In this document: positions 48,940 to 64,000 of the stretch, piece after piece
How positions within the stretch are numbered: position 1 is the first letter of the stretch
How the letters are laid out: each line of letters starts with the position of its first letter
Source of the DNA: Paraspadella gotoi
Lineage: Eukaryota; Chaetognatha
DNA length: 64,000 nt
Direction of reading: 5' to 3'
Assembly (NCBI GenBank): GCA_051294375.1
Contig: CM119267.1
Coordinates: forward strand, 1,061,601 to 1,125,600
Made by a program: the position numbers and the translations under genes
The notes under the pieces: generated by a model
Database searches by the model: none
Told to the model about the DNA's origin: nothing
Seen by the model: the letters and a program-made list of their open reading frames with translations, nothing else

Positions 48940-51900
48940 ATGGCGGCGGCGGCTGCTGCTGCTGCTGTGGTGGCGTCTGAGTCTGCGCCTTCATTCCGAA
49001 CTTTCTCCAATTTCCGTCCCTTCGTCTCGTCCGCCTCAGGAAAGTCTTTGGCGTTTCGATCCGCGCGGCAAGACAAGATATCGTTGGAGGAAACAAAGGT
49101 CTATTAAAAATGATTGCTATGAATGTTTAGAGTGGCATATTTATTAAGCTTGGTAGAATCATTAATGTAATTTAGTCAAACTTGTGGATGAATATAATTT
49201 AATTGAATGAATTGCAATTTAGCTCAACTGAAAATTGTGAATTAGGAAGTCATTTCTGCTGGGGCACTTTTTTATGTACATCTATTAGAGAAAAGCGCAA
49301 TATTATTAGACAGTTTGAGACAATAATAATCAATATAAACCCCTATGCTATGGATAGTTTTAATACTTATCCCGGATAATCCAGGATTTCTTTGAATTCG
49401 GGATCCGGACTATCGTCGATCTCCGCTCGCCGCTCGAATACCAAAAGACTCCGGGGGCCAAATTGTTGGACGCTGTCTACGAGAAGTTTGAGGTCGTCGT
49501 CCCTAAAGGCATCGGCCACTTTGACGAAGAGGTGGAGTTACGACCCATCGATGCTGGCGCCGACTCCTCCTCCAGGGGTGCGGGAGATCTTGATTTAAAC
49601 CTTCGTTTTAAAATCAATTTAATCAATATATTCATATCTTGAAATTGTCGATTTTATAAAAACTGGGGACAAAACCAGTTAAACTGAAATACTTAAAGGA
49701 GTAGTCTTTTCATACAATTGAAACATTCTTTGAAACATTATACCACTTCATTGATAGGGAAGCCAGGTTCTCTTGGAGTGAATATGCGAGACTCTGAGAG
49801 TCTTGATTGAAAGCTTGCAGGTACCTGCTATGTCATTATCTTGTAAGAGTGATGGAGGCCTTAAACCACCAAAGCCTGTATAGAGTCAGGGGCAAGAGAG
49901 CTCATTTATTAAATGAATAGATAATTTTTATATTGGTTGTACCAATTTCATTGAACTATCGAAGCGGATTTCGAGCCGAGATAATATGAACGTTATGGCA
50001 ATTGGGGGACATGTGTGATGCCCGGGCTGTGAGGCTTTGGACCTGCAGTGACCACCCCATGTCATTGGCGTGTTTATGCCAACACCATCACACTTTAACC
50101 AGCGTGACCGTGAGGAGATTGAACCCGGAACTCAGTTGGTAAACGAGTACTTAGCTGTCCAAGGCAATAGGACGAGCTGAGTTTCACCAAGCTATACGGG
50201 AGGCAAATTTAGGATTTGCCACAACTTCTCGGAATTATCCCATTAGGACAAAACGATTTATCAAATTATTCAGTATTGAACTAACATTAACTCTTGGAGT
50301 GAACTCGACTTTGAGAGTGTCTTAATGTGATGCCTGGGGTGTGAGGCATCTCCCGATATTTGGCGCTCAGAGCTTTGGACCTGCAGTGGCGACCAGTGAC
50401 CACCATCACACTTGAACCATCGTGTTCGTGAGGGAAATGAACGGGGAAATCACGTTTGGTAATGGAGTACTTAACTGTCCAAGCCAATGTGACGAGCTTA
50501 GTTCCACCGTTATATAAGTTTTTAGTCGGATCTGCTTATCAGCAGATCCCGACTCTATAACTCACTTTTTCGGTCCGTCGGTCCGCCCCCTCAATATTGT
50601 CGGGCACACACTATATATCATGTCAGAACATCGAATTATGATAAATTATGCAAAAAAAAATGATGTCCGTCCGTCCGTCTGTCTGTCTGTCTGTCTGTTG
50701 TCTGTCTGTCCTCCGTCCGTCCTGTTTAGCAAAAAAATCTAATTACCGTGATTGGATGGATGGATTGGTATGAAATTTTGTGTGGGGTAGGAAAATGTGT
50801 GATTGAGATGGATATGAAGTTTCGAGGGAATCGTGCGAGTGGAAATTGGTTTAAATGGAAAAAACAAAAAAATATATTTCACTATTTGAACGCCAATTGC
50901 TCATGAGTAGATTGTGCAATTGACTTGAAATTTTGTATGATGGTAGGAAAGTGTGTGATTGAGCCGGATATAAAGTTTCGATGGAATCGTGCGAGTGGAA
51001 ATGAGTTAAAATGGAAAAACAAAAGTCATATTTACTTGAAGTATTTTATTAATTTACCATAATTATTTTGTTTATTAAAATTGGATAGATAAATCGAAAT
51101 TGAATTTTGTGTGTGGGTAGGAAAGTATGTGATAAAGCTGGATAAAAATTTTTTGATGGAATTTTAGGAGTGGAAAAGAGTTCAAATTAGAAAACAAAGA
51201 CACATTTATTTGAATTTTTTAAAGTTTCCTCTCTCTCTCTCTGATTGATTGATTGATTGACAAAATTATGCTAATTGACCAAATTATGCAGTTGACCAAT
51301 TCTGCAAGTTAATCAAGTTTTGCAAGTTGACCAAATTATGCCTGTTGACCAAATTAGGCTAGTTGATAAAATTATGCCAGTTAACCAAAATTATTGCCGG
51401 TTGACCAAATTATCTTAATTGATCAAATTATGTCAGTTGACCAAATTATGTCAGTTGACCAAATTATGTCAGTTACCAAATTATGTACATGTCATTAACC
51501 AAATTATGTCAGTTGACCAAATTATGCAAGTTGATTAAATTATGCAAGTTGACCAGATAGCTTATTACCACCTAATTATCAATTGACCTGGAATTTTGTA
51601 TGTGAGTAGAAAAGTGTGTGATTGAACAGGAAACCAAGTTTCGATGGAATCTTTTGAGTGGAAATGAGTTTAAATGGAAAAAAAACAAAAACCCGTTTCA
51701 CTAATTGATTATGCTTCTTTTTCCTTTTATATTAAATGTATATGCAGGATGTATTAATAAGTCAAATAATTAATCAGTTAATTAGTCAATTAATTAATCA
51801 ATAATTAATTAATCAGTCAATCAATCGTCATCCGTCCCACCTTAGCAAAAAGCTCCAATAACTCGTGTTGGCTGGTTGGATTGAAATGAAAATTTAGTGT

Positions 51901-54900
51901 GTGGGTAGGAAAGTGTGTGATAAAGCTGGATATAAAGTTTCGACGGAATCGTGTAAGTGGAAATGAGTTTAAGTGGAAAAAACATAAGTCGCATTTACTA
52001 AATCTTTTTACTTATTTTAACCAATAAGTACTCTAATTAATCATAATTGGATGGATAGATTGAGTTCAAATTTTTGTGTGGGTAGAAAAAATGTGTATCG
52101 ATGCTTGATATATGATTTGGGGGAAACGATCAAGTGGAAATGAGTTTAAATGAAAAAAATATGAGGCACATTCACTTGTTTTACTTTTATTTTAACCCAT
52201 AATAGATTGAGATGAAATTTTGTGAGCTGGTAGGAAAGTGTGTGAAAAAGCTAGATATAAAGTTTTGACGGAATTGTGCCAGTGGAAATGAGTTTAAATG
52301 AAAACCTTAAGTCACATTTACTTGAAGCAGAAAAATGATACAAGTTAAAAAAATCCTAAAAGCATAAGGATCGTCGCAATTGCAAAGAGAGAGAGAGAGA
52401 GAGAGAGAGACAGTAAAATGAGCATAAGGATCGTCGCAATTCTATCATGTTGCTCCTCTCCACCACGCCAATGCTCTTTTGTTCCAGATGTCGTGTGTCC
52501 ACAAGAAAGACAAAAGAGAAAGCAGAAGGAGTAGACTCCTCCTCCTCCTGCTCCTCTCCTCCTCTTCCTCCTCTCAGCTCCATCTTTCGGATGCATCGGA
52601 AGGGAAAATCACTTTTTGTTTCACGACCACGTGTTCACTGGTTTTTCTAGGAAGTTATATTTTTGCGTTATTTTTTGCATTGTCTGCATTATTTTTGCAT
52701 TATTTTGGATTGTAAAATTTTTTGAATATTTTTCAGCGTTTCAGTTTTTCTGAATACTGGTTTTTTTTTTGCGAAATTTCTTTTCGTATTGTCGGTTTTG
52801 ATCCATCTTATGTCTGAGACTCGCGGATCAGAGTCGAGCCGCGCTTTTTAGCGGCGAAAGCGAGCGGGCACTTCGTCCTCTTCAAAGGGACTGGCCCAGG
52901 AGCCGTTCATGGACGTGAGCTGTCTCCTCCTCCTCCACCTCCCGGACCGGCTCCCGCATCTCCGCTCAGTAAGCGAGATCGGCCCGGTAGGGCGCCGCCG
53001 GGTTTCTCTTCGTCGCCGTCTGGGCGATCAAGAGATCGAATGCATCGTCTTATTCTTCGGGTATGGTGGCTTGGGGGCAGATAAGGTGCTTGGGAAGTCC
53101 CGGCTAGTAGCCTAGAAACGAATCAGCTCGAGTCATCCATCTGGTTTTTTCTATTGTGGCAACAACAGTTGGAGGCCTTTCAAAGGTCGATGCGTCTGGA
53201 GATGGACTCTTTTAAACGGTACGTTTATATTTTATGATTCGTTTGAATTTTTTGCCTTTGGCGTACATTACGTGAAATTTTTTCGAAATATTTTCGCTCC
53301 ACAATTCGACTTTGTTTGTTTTTCTTCTTGCCGCTCTCGTTACAGAGCATTGGCGTGGTGGAGAGGAGCAACATGATAGAATTTATGGTCTCTAGTGGAA
53401 CCGCGGGGATTCTTCATGGCTCTCTCCACCACGCCACCGTCCCTCCCGCCGTCCACCCCTGGCACCACCGGTGGTGGAGGGCGGCTTCGAAGAGTTGTTT
53501 TTGTCTTTTTGGTGTTCTCTTCTCTAATATTTTCTCGTTTTTATTTTTACATGTACACATCTTCGTGGCTCCTGGAATCTCACGTTATGTTGCTGTATTC
53601 TCCATCTTCGCTGATTTCGTTTCTAGACGTCATGCCCCTGCTGTATTTCCCGGGGTCGACCTTGCTACCCCGGCTTTCCCCAAGTCGGCGCCGACCTGTG
53701 TTCGGCCGAATGCTTCCTTATACGACTCACCAGACTTGGATGTTTCTGGTTCGGAGGAAGATGAGACTCGAGTCTATTTCTGATGCTACAGTTTTTGATA
53801 CCTTTTTTGATTGGACTTGTCAACAATGGAGAGAGTTCCGTTCTATTGACGGTGCGTGGCGAGCTCAAGAGGGATGGGAGCCTGGTCAAGGGCGCTCTGT
53901 ATTCGCTAGATGGTGATGGTGCTTCTCCACCAGAATTTGGACCTCCCGCAAAGACAGTTGCTTGTCTGCGCAGTTCGATGCTGTTGTAAAGACCGCAAAT
54001 CGGCCTCTATTTACAAACAAGCAGTGCGGTCCATGAGAGATGCTGGTGCCGTTGCGCACTCTGTATTGCATACAGCGGATGGATTGCGTCATATTTGTCA
54101 ATTCTCTCAGAGCTTCCGATGCGGATCCCGAGCTCATGGCTGATCTGGAGGCCTTGGCGGCCCCTCTCAAGGATCTGCGACATGTTGGCTTCCTCTTCAA
54201 CGCAGCCTTGGTTGAAGCTCGGCGTTCCATTATCCAGTCAGCTCCCAAAGAACTCAAACCCACTCTTTCGGATGCGGGTCCTTCGGCGGGGTTCTTTTTG
54301 GAAATCGCGCTACAGATGTTACTGCTGCGATCCACTCTTCTCTGTTCAAGAGTCAAGCCTCTCGACCTAAGACCTATTTCCAAGATTCTAGGAAGCGTTA
54401 CAACCCCAGTCCCAGGGACTTTCAGAGCTGGCCGCAAGTCTACTTCCGACCAAGCGTTCGGGAAAGGGGGAGTCGGGGGCGTCAAAGGACGCCAAGTGAC
54501 TCCTCGATGCTCCAGTACGGCCGTTGCCCTCGTCCGGCCCATCAGGTTTTTCAGACCTCGGATTTGTCTCAGGACTCGATTCTCGGTTCTCCGGCCCTTC
54601 TCCCCTCTGTTCCAGTGGGGGGCAGATTACGTTTTTTCCTTCCTTTTTGGAAGAAGTTGGTGGAAAAGGATTCCCCCGTTCTTCAGAACGTTCAGGGGTT
54701 TCGCATTTCGGGCGCAAAGAGGATCCCGGTCAGGATGCCAGTTCCTTCGGACGAGACCCTTCTTTTGGAGAGAGAGATTCTCTAGTCGACGCGGAGGTTA
54801 CTGCCGCATTGGAGAAGGGGGCTAATAGAGGAGGTCCCTCCGTCTCCGGGCTTCTTTTCGAAGATTTTTTTGGTCACAAAAAAGGACGGAGGTTGGAGAC

Positions 54901-57900
54901 CCATTTTGAACCTCAAGAGGCTCAACAAGGCTTTCATTTCCCCCCTTACTTTCGCATGGAGGGGGCTCAGGACGTCCGGAAGATGCTGCGACCAGGAGAT
55001 TGGGCAGCCTCGATCGATCTCCGCGATGCTTATCTCCATCTTCCTCTGCACGAGGACCATCGCAAGTTTTGCCGTTTTATTTGGAGAGGCAAGATCTACC
55101 AGTACAAGGTTCTGCCTTTCGGTCTTGCTACAGGCCCCTGGTTGTTTACCAAGACGACTCGCCCTCTGGTGGCTTGGCTACGTGCGAGAGGGATTCGATG
55201 TCTGTTCTACATCGACGATATTCTCATTCTGGGCACGTCCATGGAGGAGTGTCTTTCCAACACCCGAGTGGCCTACAACTTCTCAAGGATGCAGGCTTCG
55301 TCATTCACCCCAAGAAGTCAAGTTTAGTCCCTGCTCAGAGCTTCGAGTTTCTGGGTCTTCTGTGGGACGGGGCGCTTCATCAGGTTGCGCTTCCCAGCGG
55401 AAGATTTCCCTCTCAGGTCTCTGGCTTCGTCCCTATTAGAAGGGACCACTCCATCAGCCCGTCAGGTTCTTCAGCTCATGGGTCATGTGGCTGCAGCCAT
55501 CCCGCGTCTCCGGTTCTCCGTTGCAGATCGACGCGGATTCAACAGGACCTCAATCTTGTTTATCATTCGGAGAGGGATTTGGAGAGAAGGGTTCTCTTCT
55601 CGGAAGGCTGCGAAGGAGGAACTTCTTTGGATTTCGACGATCGATCCAGGGGTTTGCACGACGCCGATCGACGACCTTCTTCCGGAGATGTGCTCCTTGG
55701 AAGTGACGACAGATGCCTCCATGGAGGGTTGGGGCTTTCTGTTTCGCGGAGACCTTCACAAGGAGTTTTGGGAGGATGCGGTTTGCCCCTCTCCATATAA
55801 CTGTGAAGGAGTACATGGTACTACTCAAATTCCTGCGTTCCTTCGGAGCTCAAATTTGCGACAACAATCTTCTATGGAAGACGGGACAGTCTGGTGTCCC
55901 TCGCTTGTCTCCGGCGTTGTTGCAGCCGTTCGCCAGTTCTTCACGAGATTGTGAGAGAAGTCTCTTCTCTTGGCGGATTCTCAGCGATCCGGATTGTGGG
56001 TGTTCACATTCCCTCAGAGGAGAATTTGTGTTGCGGATGCTGCTTCCCGCGGAGAGCAGTTCAAGATTGGCACTTGGATCCTCAAGTTTTTCGACGGATC
56101 GTCAGGACCTTTGGTCCCCTCAGATCGACCTTTTCGCAACGAGTTCCTCTCGTCAGGTTCCTCGCTTCTTTTCATGGAAGATGGAAAAGGAAGCGGAGGC
56201 TCTCGATGCCCTCAGTCAAGTTGGAACTTCGAGCGGGCCTTTGTCTTTCCTCCCCTCCCTCTGATCCCTCGGGTGATCCTCAAGTTGAGGGAGGCTGTGG
56301 GGAGTTCCTTTTGGTAACTCCGTTTTGGCCAGCCCAGAAGTGGTTCCGTCTCTGCTGGATCTTCATGTGTTGGAGGCGCGACGCCTCCCTTGTCTGGGTG
56401 GAGGTGGTCGACCTGGCCTTGGACGACGTTATTCGTCGCTCCTAGATCGCCTCAAGTTGGTCGTCTGGAGGATTATCGGCGGCGCACGGCACCCTCAGAC
56501 GTCAGCGATTCAGCCTTCTCTCTTATTTCCAAGAGTTGGAGAGTCTCCACTGTTTCCCGTTACGAAAGGGCTTGGAAGTCCTTCGTCTCCTTCCTTCAAG
56601 GTCGGGACCTTCGAGGAGATCAAGCTTCTGTGAAGGATGTGCTGGATTATCTCGCCCATCTTAGTGACAACAAGTTGTCCTATAGCACTATCAATTTGCA
56701 TAGATCGGCGATTTCTGCGACTCTTCCTTTGGTGGAGGGTGCTCCTATTGGTCAGCACCCATTAGTTTGCCGTTTGCTCAAAGGAGTTTTTCAGCTACGG
56801 CCTCCTTCGCGCCGGATCTACCCAGCTTGGAGTGTGGCTGCGGTTTTGCGCGTTTTTGATGTGATGCCCTTACCGTTATCACCTTATGATATTTTACGCA
56901 AGACTACGTTTCTTCTTGCATTGGCTTCCGCTAGGCGACCTTCTGAATTGGTCTCCTTGCAATGTGGTCCAGACCACATGTTTTTGGTTGAGGACCACGT
57001 ACGTTTCGTGCCCTCCAGGCTTTCCAAGACGAATCGATTCGTCATCTTGGCCCTGTTTTTCGTTTGGATCGACTGACCGGTTCTGTTAGATGCCCGGTCC
57101 TGGCCTTGCGTTCCTGGTTGTCCGTCAGACAAGCTCTGCGGCCTCAGCACGATTTTCTCTTCTCTTCCCCTGCGCCGCCTCATGGACCTTTGTCTCTCCA
57201 GCGTTTTGCCGCCCTGATCAAGTCAGTCTTTAGAGATGCGGATATCGACGCGCCTCCTGGATCTACTCGCGCTATGGCAGTGTCGGAGGCCTTCGCTAAA
57301 GGAGTGGACTTGGATGTCATCCTTCGTGCTGGAGATTGGTCAGGCGCACAGACCTTCTTTCGTTTTTATTGTCGGGAGTCGGCTTGGGGCTACTCTCAGC
57401 GGGGTCTTGTGGATGAGTGATTTTCCTTCCGATGCATCCCGAAAGATGGAGCTGAGAGGAGGAAGAGGAGGAGAGGAGCAGAGGAGGAGGAGTCTACTCC
57501 TTCTGCTTTTCTCTTTTGTCTTTCTTGTGGACACACGACATCTGGAACAAAAGAGCATTGGCGTGGTGGAGAGGAGCCATGAAGAATCCCGGTTCCACTA
57601 GGAACCATAAATTGCAAAGAGAGAAAGAGAGAGAGGAGAGAGAGAGAGAGAGAAAAAGATAGAAAGAGAGAGAGTCCGAGATAAAAATTAGCGAATAAAA
57701 AGTTGTTATTTTACTCACAGAATAAAAATACTTAAAATACTTACAAAATACATAAAATTGATAAATTATTATTCCGATAACATTGTTTAATCACATGCAA
57801 TATATCTAGTTAGGCCTAATATCTAGTAAGGCGGGCCAAAATTGAACACTTTTTATAACTTCTAGTTCTCTTTAAATTTTTTTTTTCCTTTTACTACTAA

Positions 57901-59313
57901 ATCGATTTTCAATATAACTTTTTGAATTAGTTCATTGGGTTGTTGCACTGAAGCTTTTAAATATTTATTAATATATAATAATATATAAAGTATTGACGGA
58001 ATTGTGCCAGGGGAAATGAGTTTAGATGGAAAAAACATAAGTCACATTTACTTGAATCTTTAATAATAATGATTACTAATAAATGTTTTAATTAATTAAT
58101 GAATTAATTAATTAATTAATGTGAAAAAATGATGCAAGTTAAAAAAAATCTGAAAAGCATAAAGATCGTCGCAATTGCACAAAAAGAGAGAGAGAGAGAG
58201 TGAGTGAGAGAGAGAGAGAGAGAAGGAGACATAAAATAAAATAGAGGATATTTGTTTGTTTTGATAAAATGTAAACAAAACATATTTAATAACTGTCCTA
58301 ACCCAATTTTAAGGACATCGATGATGATAAGTTGAATATAAATTTAAAATTAATTATTAATATTAAAATTAATTAATTAATTAATTAATCGATTAATTAA
58401 TTAATTAATTATCGTAGGGCAGATCCGACATTGTTTGCTCAAACTTGTTAAGAATTTAAGTTTCGCCACACTATGTTATTATTAAGGCATTAATTCACCA
58501 TGGCGTATCCAAAGTCGGGGGCAAGATAGCCGATTTATCAAATCAATGCAAATGTATTTTTTATCGGAACGATTTTACAATATGAATCCATCCATCCGTC
58601 TCTCCTCCTCAGACCCCTCCTCCCCCAAAAGGGTCTTCATCAACGTGACTTCCTCCCATTTCATCCGCTGCATCTTGACTCGAACGATGAACGTCTTCCT
58701 CGTCTTCTTTCTCCTCATCCTCGATCTCCTCACAGGATTTCGTTATCGTTTTCTTCGTCGTCGTCTTCTTCGTCATCTCACGGAAAAAGGACTCGGCCGA
58801 TTCTATTACTATACGATGCAATATTCGGGCGCCACCGTCTGCGCCGCGCTCAAGATCCTCGCTCAACCTCGGCACGCCCCGGTTCTCGTCAACTGCTTCT
58901 ACGTGAGAATATAGAGGAATAAGATGTTTTATCTTTTGCCCTTTTGGCCCGTTTCCACCGACGCCGCTTTCCCCATCCTCCAGGGCAAAGATCGAACCGG
59001 TGTGGTCGCCGCTCTTGTCCTCCACATCCTCGGCCGAAGCCGTGCTGAGATCCGCGCCGACTTCCTGGCGTCGGAGCGCGCCCTCGACGCCACTCGCGAA
59101 GCCGACCGGAAGGATATGGGAGAGTACGAGGTGGTGCTGCCCGAGTGTATCCACCACGCCGCCGTCGAGGACATCGACGATGCGTTGGACTTTCTCGTCG
59201 AGCGTCATGGATCTGTGGAGGAATATCTCGATTGGATCGGGTTTGGAGAGAATTGGAGGAGGAGAATGAGGAAGACATTGGGGGAGGAAGAAGAGGGAGA
59301 AGGGGAGGAGTGA
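48940..59313 (+). CDS. Tyrosine phosphatase of the bacterial/fungal-like (Y_phosphatase3) type
   Basis: Four exons (48940-49098, 49385-49577, 58613-58902, 58984-59313) give 323 residues. After an alanine run, FGIRTIVDLRSPLEY matches the early family motif. The active site spans the exon 3-4 junction: VLVNCFYGKDRTGVV, a CX5R loop with Cys212 and Arg218; the residue before Cys is Asn where most relatives have His. Exon 3 also carries a hydrophobic segment of about 16 residues (from 144, NVFLVFFLLILDLL) followed by arginines, so the enzyme may be membrane-bound. The C-terminus is a run of Glu and Arg encoded by a purine minisatellite. The family dephosphorylates phosphotyrosine or phosphoinositides in microbes; the animal substrate is unknown. 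The start was chosen for the first ATG, in an AAAAATGG context. Intron 2 is 9 kb and packed with repeats. Confidence 0.8.
49578..49724 (+). other. Start of phosphatase intron 2, nothing recognised
   Basis: AT-rich sequence between the exon 2 donor and the first interspersed repeat. Confidence 0.4.
49725..49955 (+). repeat. Interspersed repeat family 2, copy in phosphatase intron
   Basis: Shares TGCTATGTCATTATCTTGTA, CCTTAAACCACCAAAGCC, GGGGCAAGAGAGCTC and TTGTACCAATTTCATTG with copies at 37755-37985 and 61430-61605. Confidence 0.65.
49990..50222 (-). repeat. SINE-like interspersed repeat, copy 3
   Basis: Inverted relative to the copies at 1066 and 7406. Its + strand shows TGTGATGCCCGGGCTGTGAGG, GATTGAACCCGGAACTCAG and GACGAGCTGAGTTTCACC, and it ends with GGCAAATTTAGGATTTGCC, the palindromic border also seen at 1069-1087. 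Confidence 0.65.
50318..50515 (-). repeat. SINE-like interspersed repeat, copy 4 (diverged)
   Basis: Follows copy 3 in the same orientation, with TGTGATGCCTGGGGTGTGAG, TTTGGACCTGCAGTGG and GACGAGCTTAGTTCCACC. More diverged and lacking the palindromic end. Confidence 0.55.
50663..50723 (+). repeat. (GTCC/GTCT)n tetranucleotide repeat
   Basis: Roughly 15 tetranucleotide units, GTCC at both ends and GTCT in the middle, with one slipped base. Confidence 0.9.
50740..52320 (+). repeat. Diverged array of a GTAGGAAAGTGTGTGATTG-type unit
   Basis: At least seven units share GGTAGGAAAGTGTGTGA, then AAGTTTCGATGGAATCG, then GTGGAAATGAGTTTAAATGG, spaced by 90-350 bases (near 50785, 50940, 51115, 51595, 51900, 52075 and 52225). 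One more lies after the DIRS element near 57985. The units are diverged and have no open frame; this may be an old satellite or a repeat-rich element whose ends are marked by GCAGATCC(C)GAC at about 50535 and 58423. Confidence 0.6.
51268..51565 (+). repeat. 18-base minisatellite (about 15 units)
   Basis: Consensus TTGACCAAATTATGTCAG with unit variants GCAAG, GCCTG and GCTAG at the end. It sits inside the larger array and has no coding meaning. Confidence 0.85.
53344..53437. repeat. DIRS copy 2, internal complementary region
   Basis: The first half (53344-53383) is the reverse complement of the left outer edge and the second half (about 53380-53437) the reverse complement of the right outer edge, joined at AATT. 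Its position, about 0.9 kb from the left end and before the gag-like frame, equals that in copy 1. Confidence 0.85.
53640..57420 (+). pseudogene. DIRS copy 2 gag, RT, RNase H and tyrosine recombinase frames
   Basis: A gag-like region at about 53640-54370 includes DLEALAAPLKDLRHVGFLFN. Reverse transcriptase (54830-55330) has SIDLRDAYLHLPLHEDHRKF (motif A), QYKVLPFGLATGPW (motif B) and FYIDDILIL (motif C). RNase H is near 55680-56190, with [14 protein letters not shown] and QIDLFATSSSRQVPRF. The tyrosine recombinase spans about 56440-57410, with [14 protein letters not shown], the first arginine in ASARRPSELVSL, and [20 protein letters not shown] carrying the C-terminal tyrosine. Frames change at several points, for example near 57065, so the copy appears inactive unless these are sequencing errors. 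Confidence 0.82.
57625..58612 (+). other. 3' part of phosphatase intron 2
   Basis: Holds a GA tract, AT-rich sequence, one more GACGGAATTGTGCCAG array unit near 57990, an (ATTA)n-type stretch near 58085-58125 and 58370-58410, a GA tract near 58185, the TTTGTTTGTTTTGATAAAA arm of an inverted repeat near 58250, and a family 2 repeat fragment at about 58478-58550. No gene is present. Confidence 0.5.
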
Positions 59314-59545
59314 AGAAGGAAGAGAGAGGAGGATGAGGGAGACATTGGGGAGGAAGAAGAGGGAGAATTGAAGGAGGAAGAGAGAGGAGGAAGAAGAGAG
59401 AAGAAAGAGGGAGAAGTGAAGGAGGAAGAGAGAGGAGGAAGAAGAGGGAGGAGTGAAGGAGGAAGAGGGAGAATTGAAGGAGGAAGATAGAGGAGGATTT
59501 GGAAGACATTGGGGGGGGGAAGAGGAGGGGAGGAAGGAAGGCAGA
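59225..59545 (+). repeat. Purine minisatellite overlapping the phosphatase stop
   Basis: (GGAGGAAGAGAGAGGAGGAAGAAGAG)-type repeats begin inside the last exon and continue about 230 bases past the stop at 59311-59313. The terminal Glu/Arg run of the protein is the translation of this repeat, so the C-terminus may vary among individuals. Confidence 0.85.

Positions 59546-64000
<4,455 letters not shown>

Larger units (their letters stand above)
52442..57609 (+). mobile_element. DIRS-like tyrosine-recombinase retroelement, copy 2 (different family)
   Basis: About 5.2 kb in phosphatase intron 2. Inverted terminal repeats lie at 52442-52605 and 57425-57609 (outer edge TCTATCATGTTGCTCCTCTC on the left), and the internal complementary region at 53344-53437. 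Coding order is gag-like, RT, RNase H, tyrosine recombinase, as in copy 1, but the terminal repeats are unrelated in sequence. An uninterrupted target (CGTCGCAATT followed by GCAAAGAGAG) is present at about 52373-52392, so the insertion point is between AATT and GCAAAG without a clear target duplication. It is less decayed than copy 1: the polymerase YIDD box is intact, but several frameshifts remain. Confidence 0.87.

Noticed and set aside
51268-51565. Tandem 18-base units considered as a CRISPR-like array
   Set aside because: There are no unique spacers; it is a contiguous minisatellite in an animal intron.

Overview
The window is animal nuclear DNA. It carries spliced genes with GT..AG introns, GC-rich exons in AT-rich introns, a near full-length HERC2-type ubiquitin ligase, a CHIC-family protein, a salt-inducible kinase and DIRS-type retroelements. 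I cannot name the phylum; an invertebrate or non-bilaterian animal fits best.

Four host genes lie head to tail on the + strand. (1) HERC2 fills 1-45724: 50 exons in coherent reading phase, entering mid-gene (the first RCC1 propeller and everything before it lie upstream) and running to the HECT stop codon. Domain order is cytochrome-b5-like, conserved helical regions, MIB/HERC2, UBA-like, CPH, ZZ, DOC/APC10, second RCC1 propeller, linker, third RCC1 propeller, HECT. (2) A CHIC1/CHIC2-type cysteine-string protein is at 46906-47797. (3) A phosphatase of the bacterial/fungal-type tyrosine phosphatase family with a CX5R site spans 48940-59313, with a 9 kb second intron. (4) A salt-inducible kinase starts at 60964 and runs off the end of the window.

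The introns hold most of the unusual material. On the opposite strand inside HERC2 intron 5 (9423-10928) is a separate, AT-rich spliced gene of at least three exons whose last exon carries a zinc-deaminase-like signature (HCE, 27 residues, PC, six residues, C); this is the best candidate here for something undescribed. Two different DIRS-like tyrosine-recombinase retroelements (about 2150-7405 and 52442-57609), each with inverted terminal repeats and an internal complementary region, sit in HERC2 intron 3 and in the phosphatase intron. A deletion derivative of the first (33903-34362) and a 5'-truncated LINE fragment (32347-33770, minus) share HERC2 intron 25. There are also foldback elements, a SINE-like family, a second short interspersed family, minisatellites and long polypyrimidine intron fillers.

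The interval 12.5-23.2 kb is not trustworthy as a linear sequence. It contains two N gaps, two copies of HERC2 exons 8-10 that differ by many one-base indels, and four copies of an LTR-like repeat. It looks like two haplotypes, or error-prone gap fill, laid end to end around a retroelement insertion.

Functional links are limited: HERC2 is a ubiquitin ligase, SIK a signalling kinase, CHIC a membrane-associated palmitoylated-type protein and gene 3 a phosphatase. Their adjacency looks like ordinary chromosomal neighbourhood rather than a pathway cluster.
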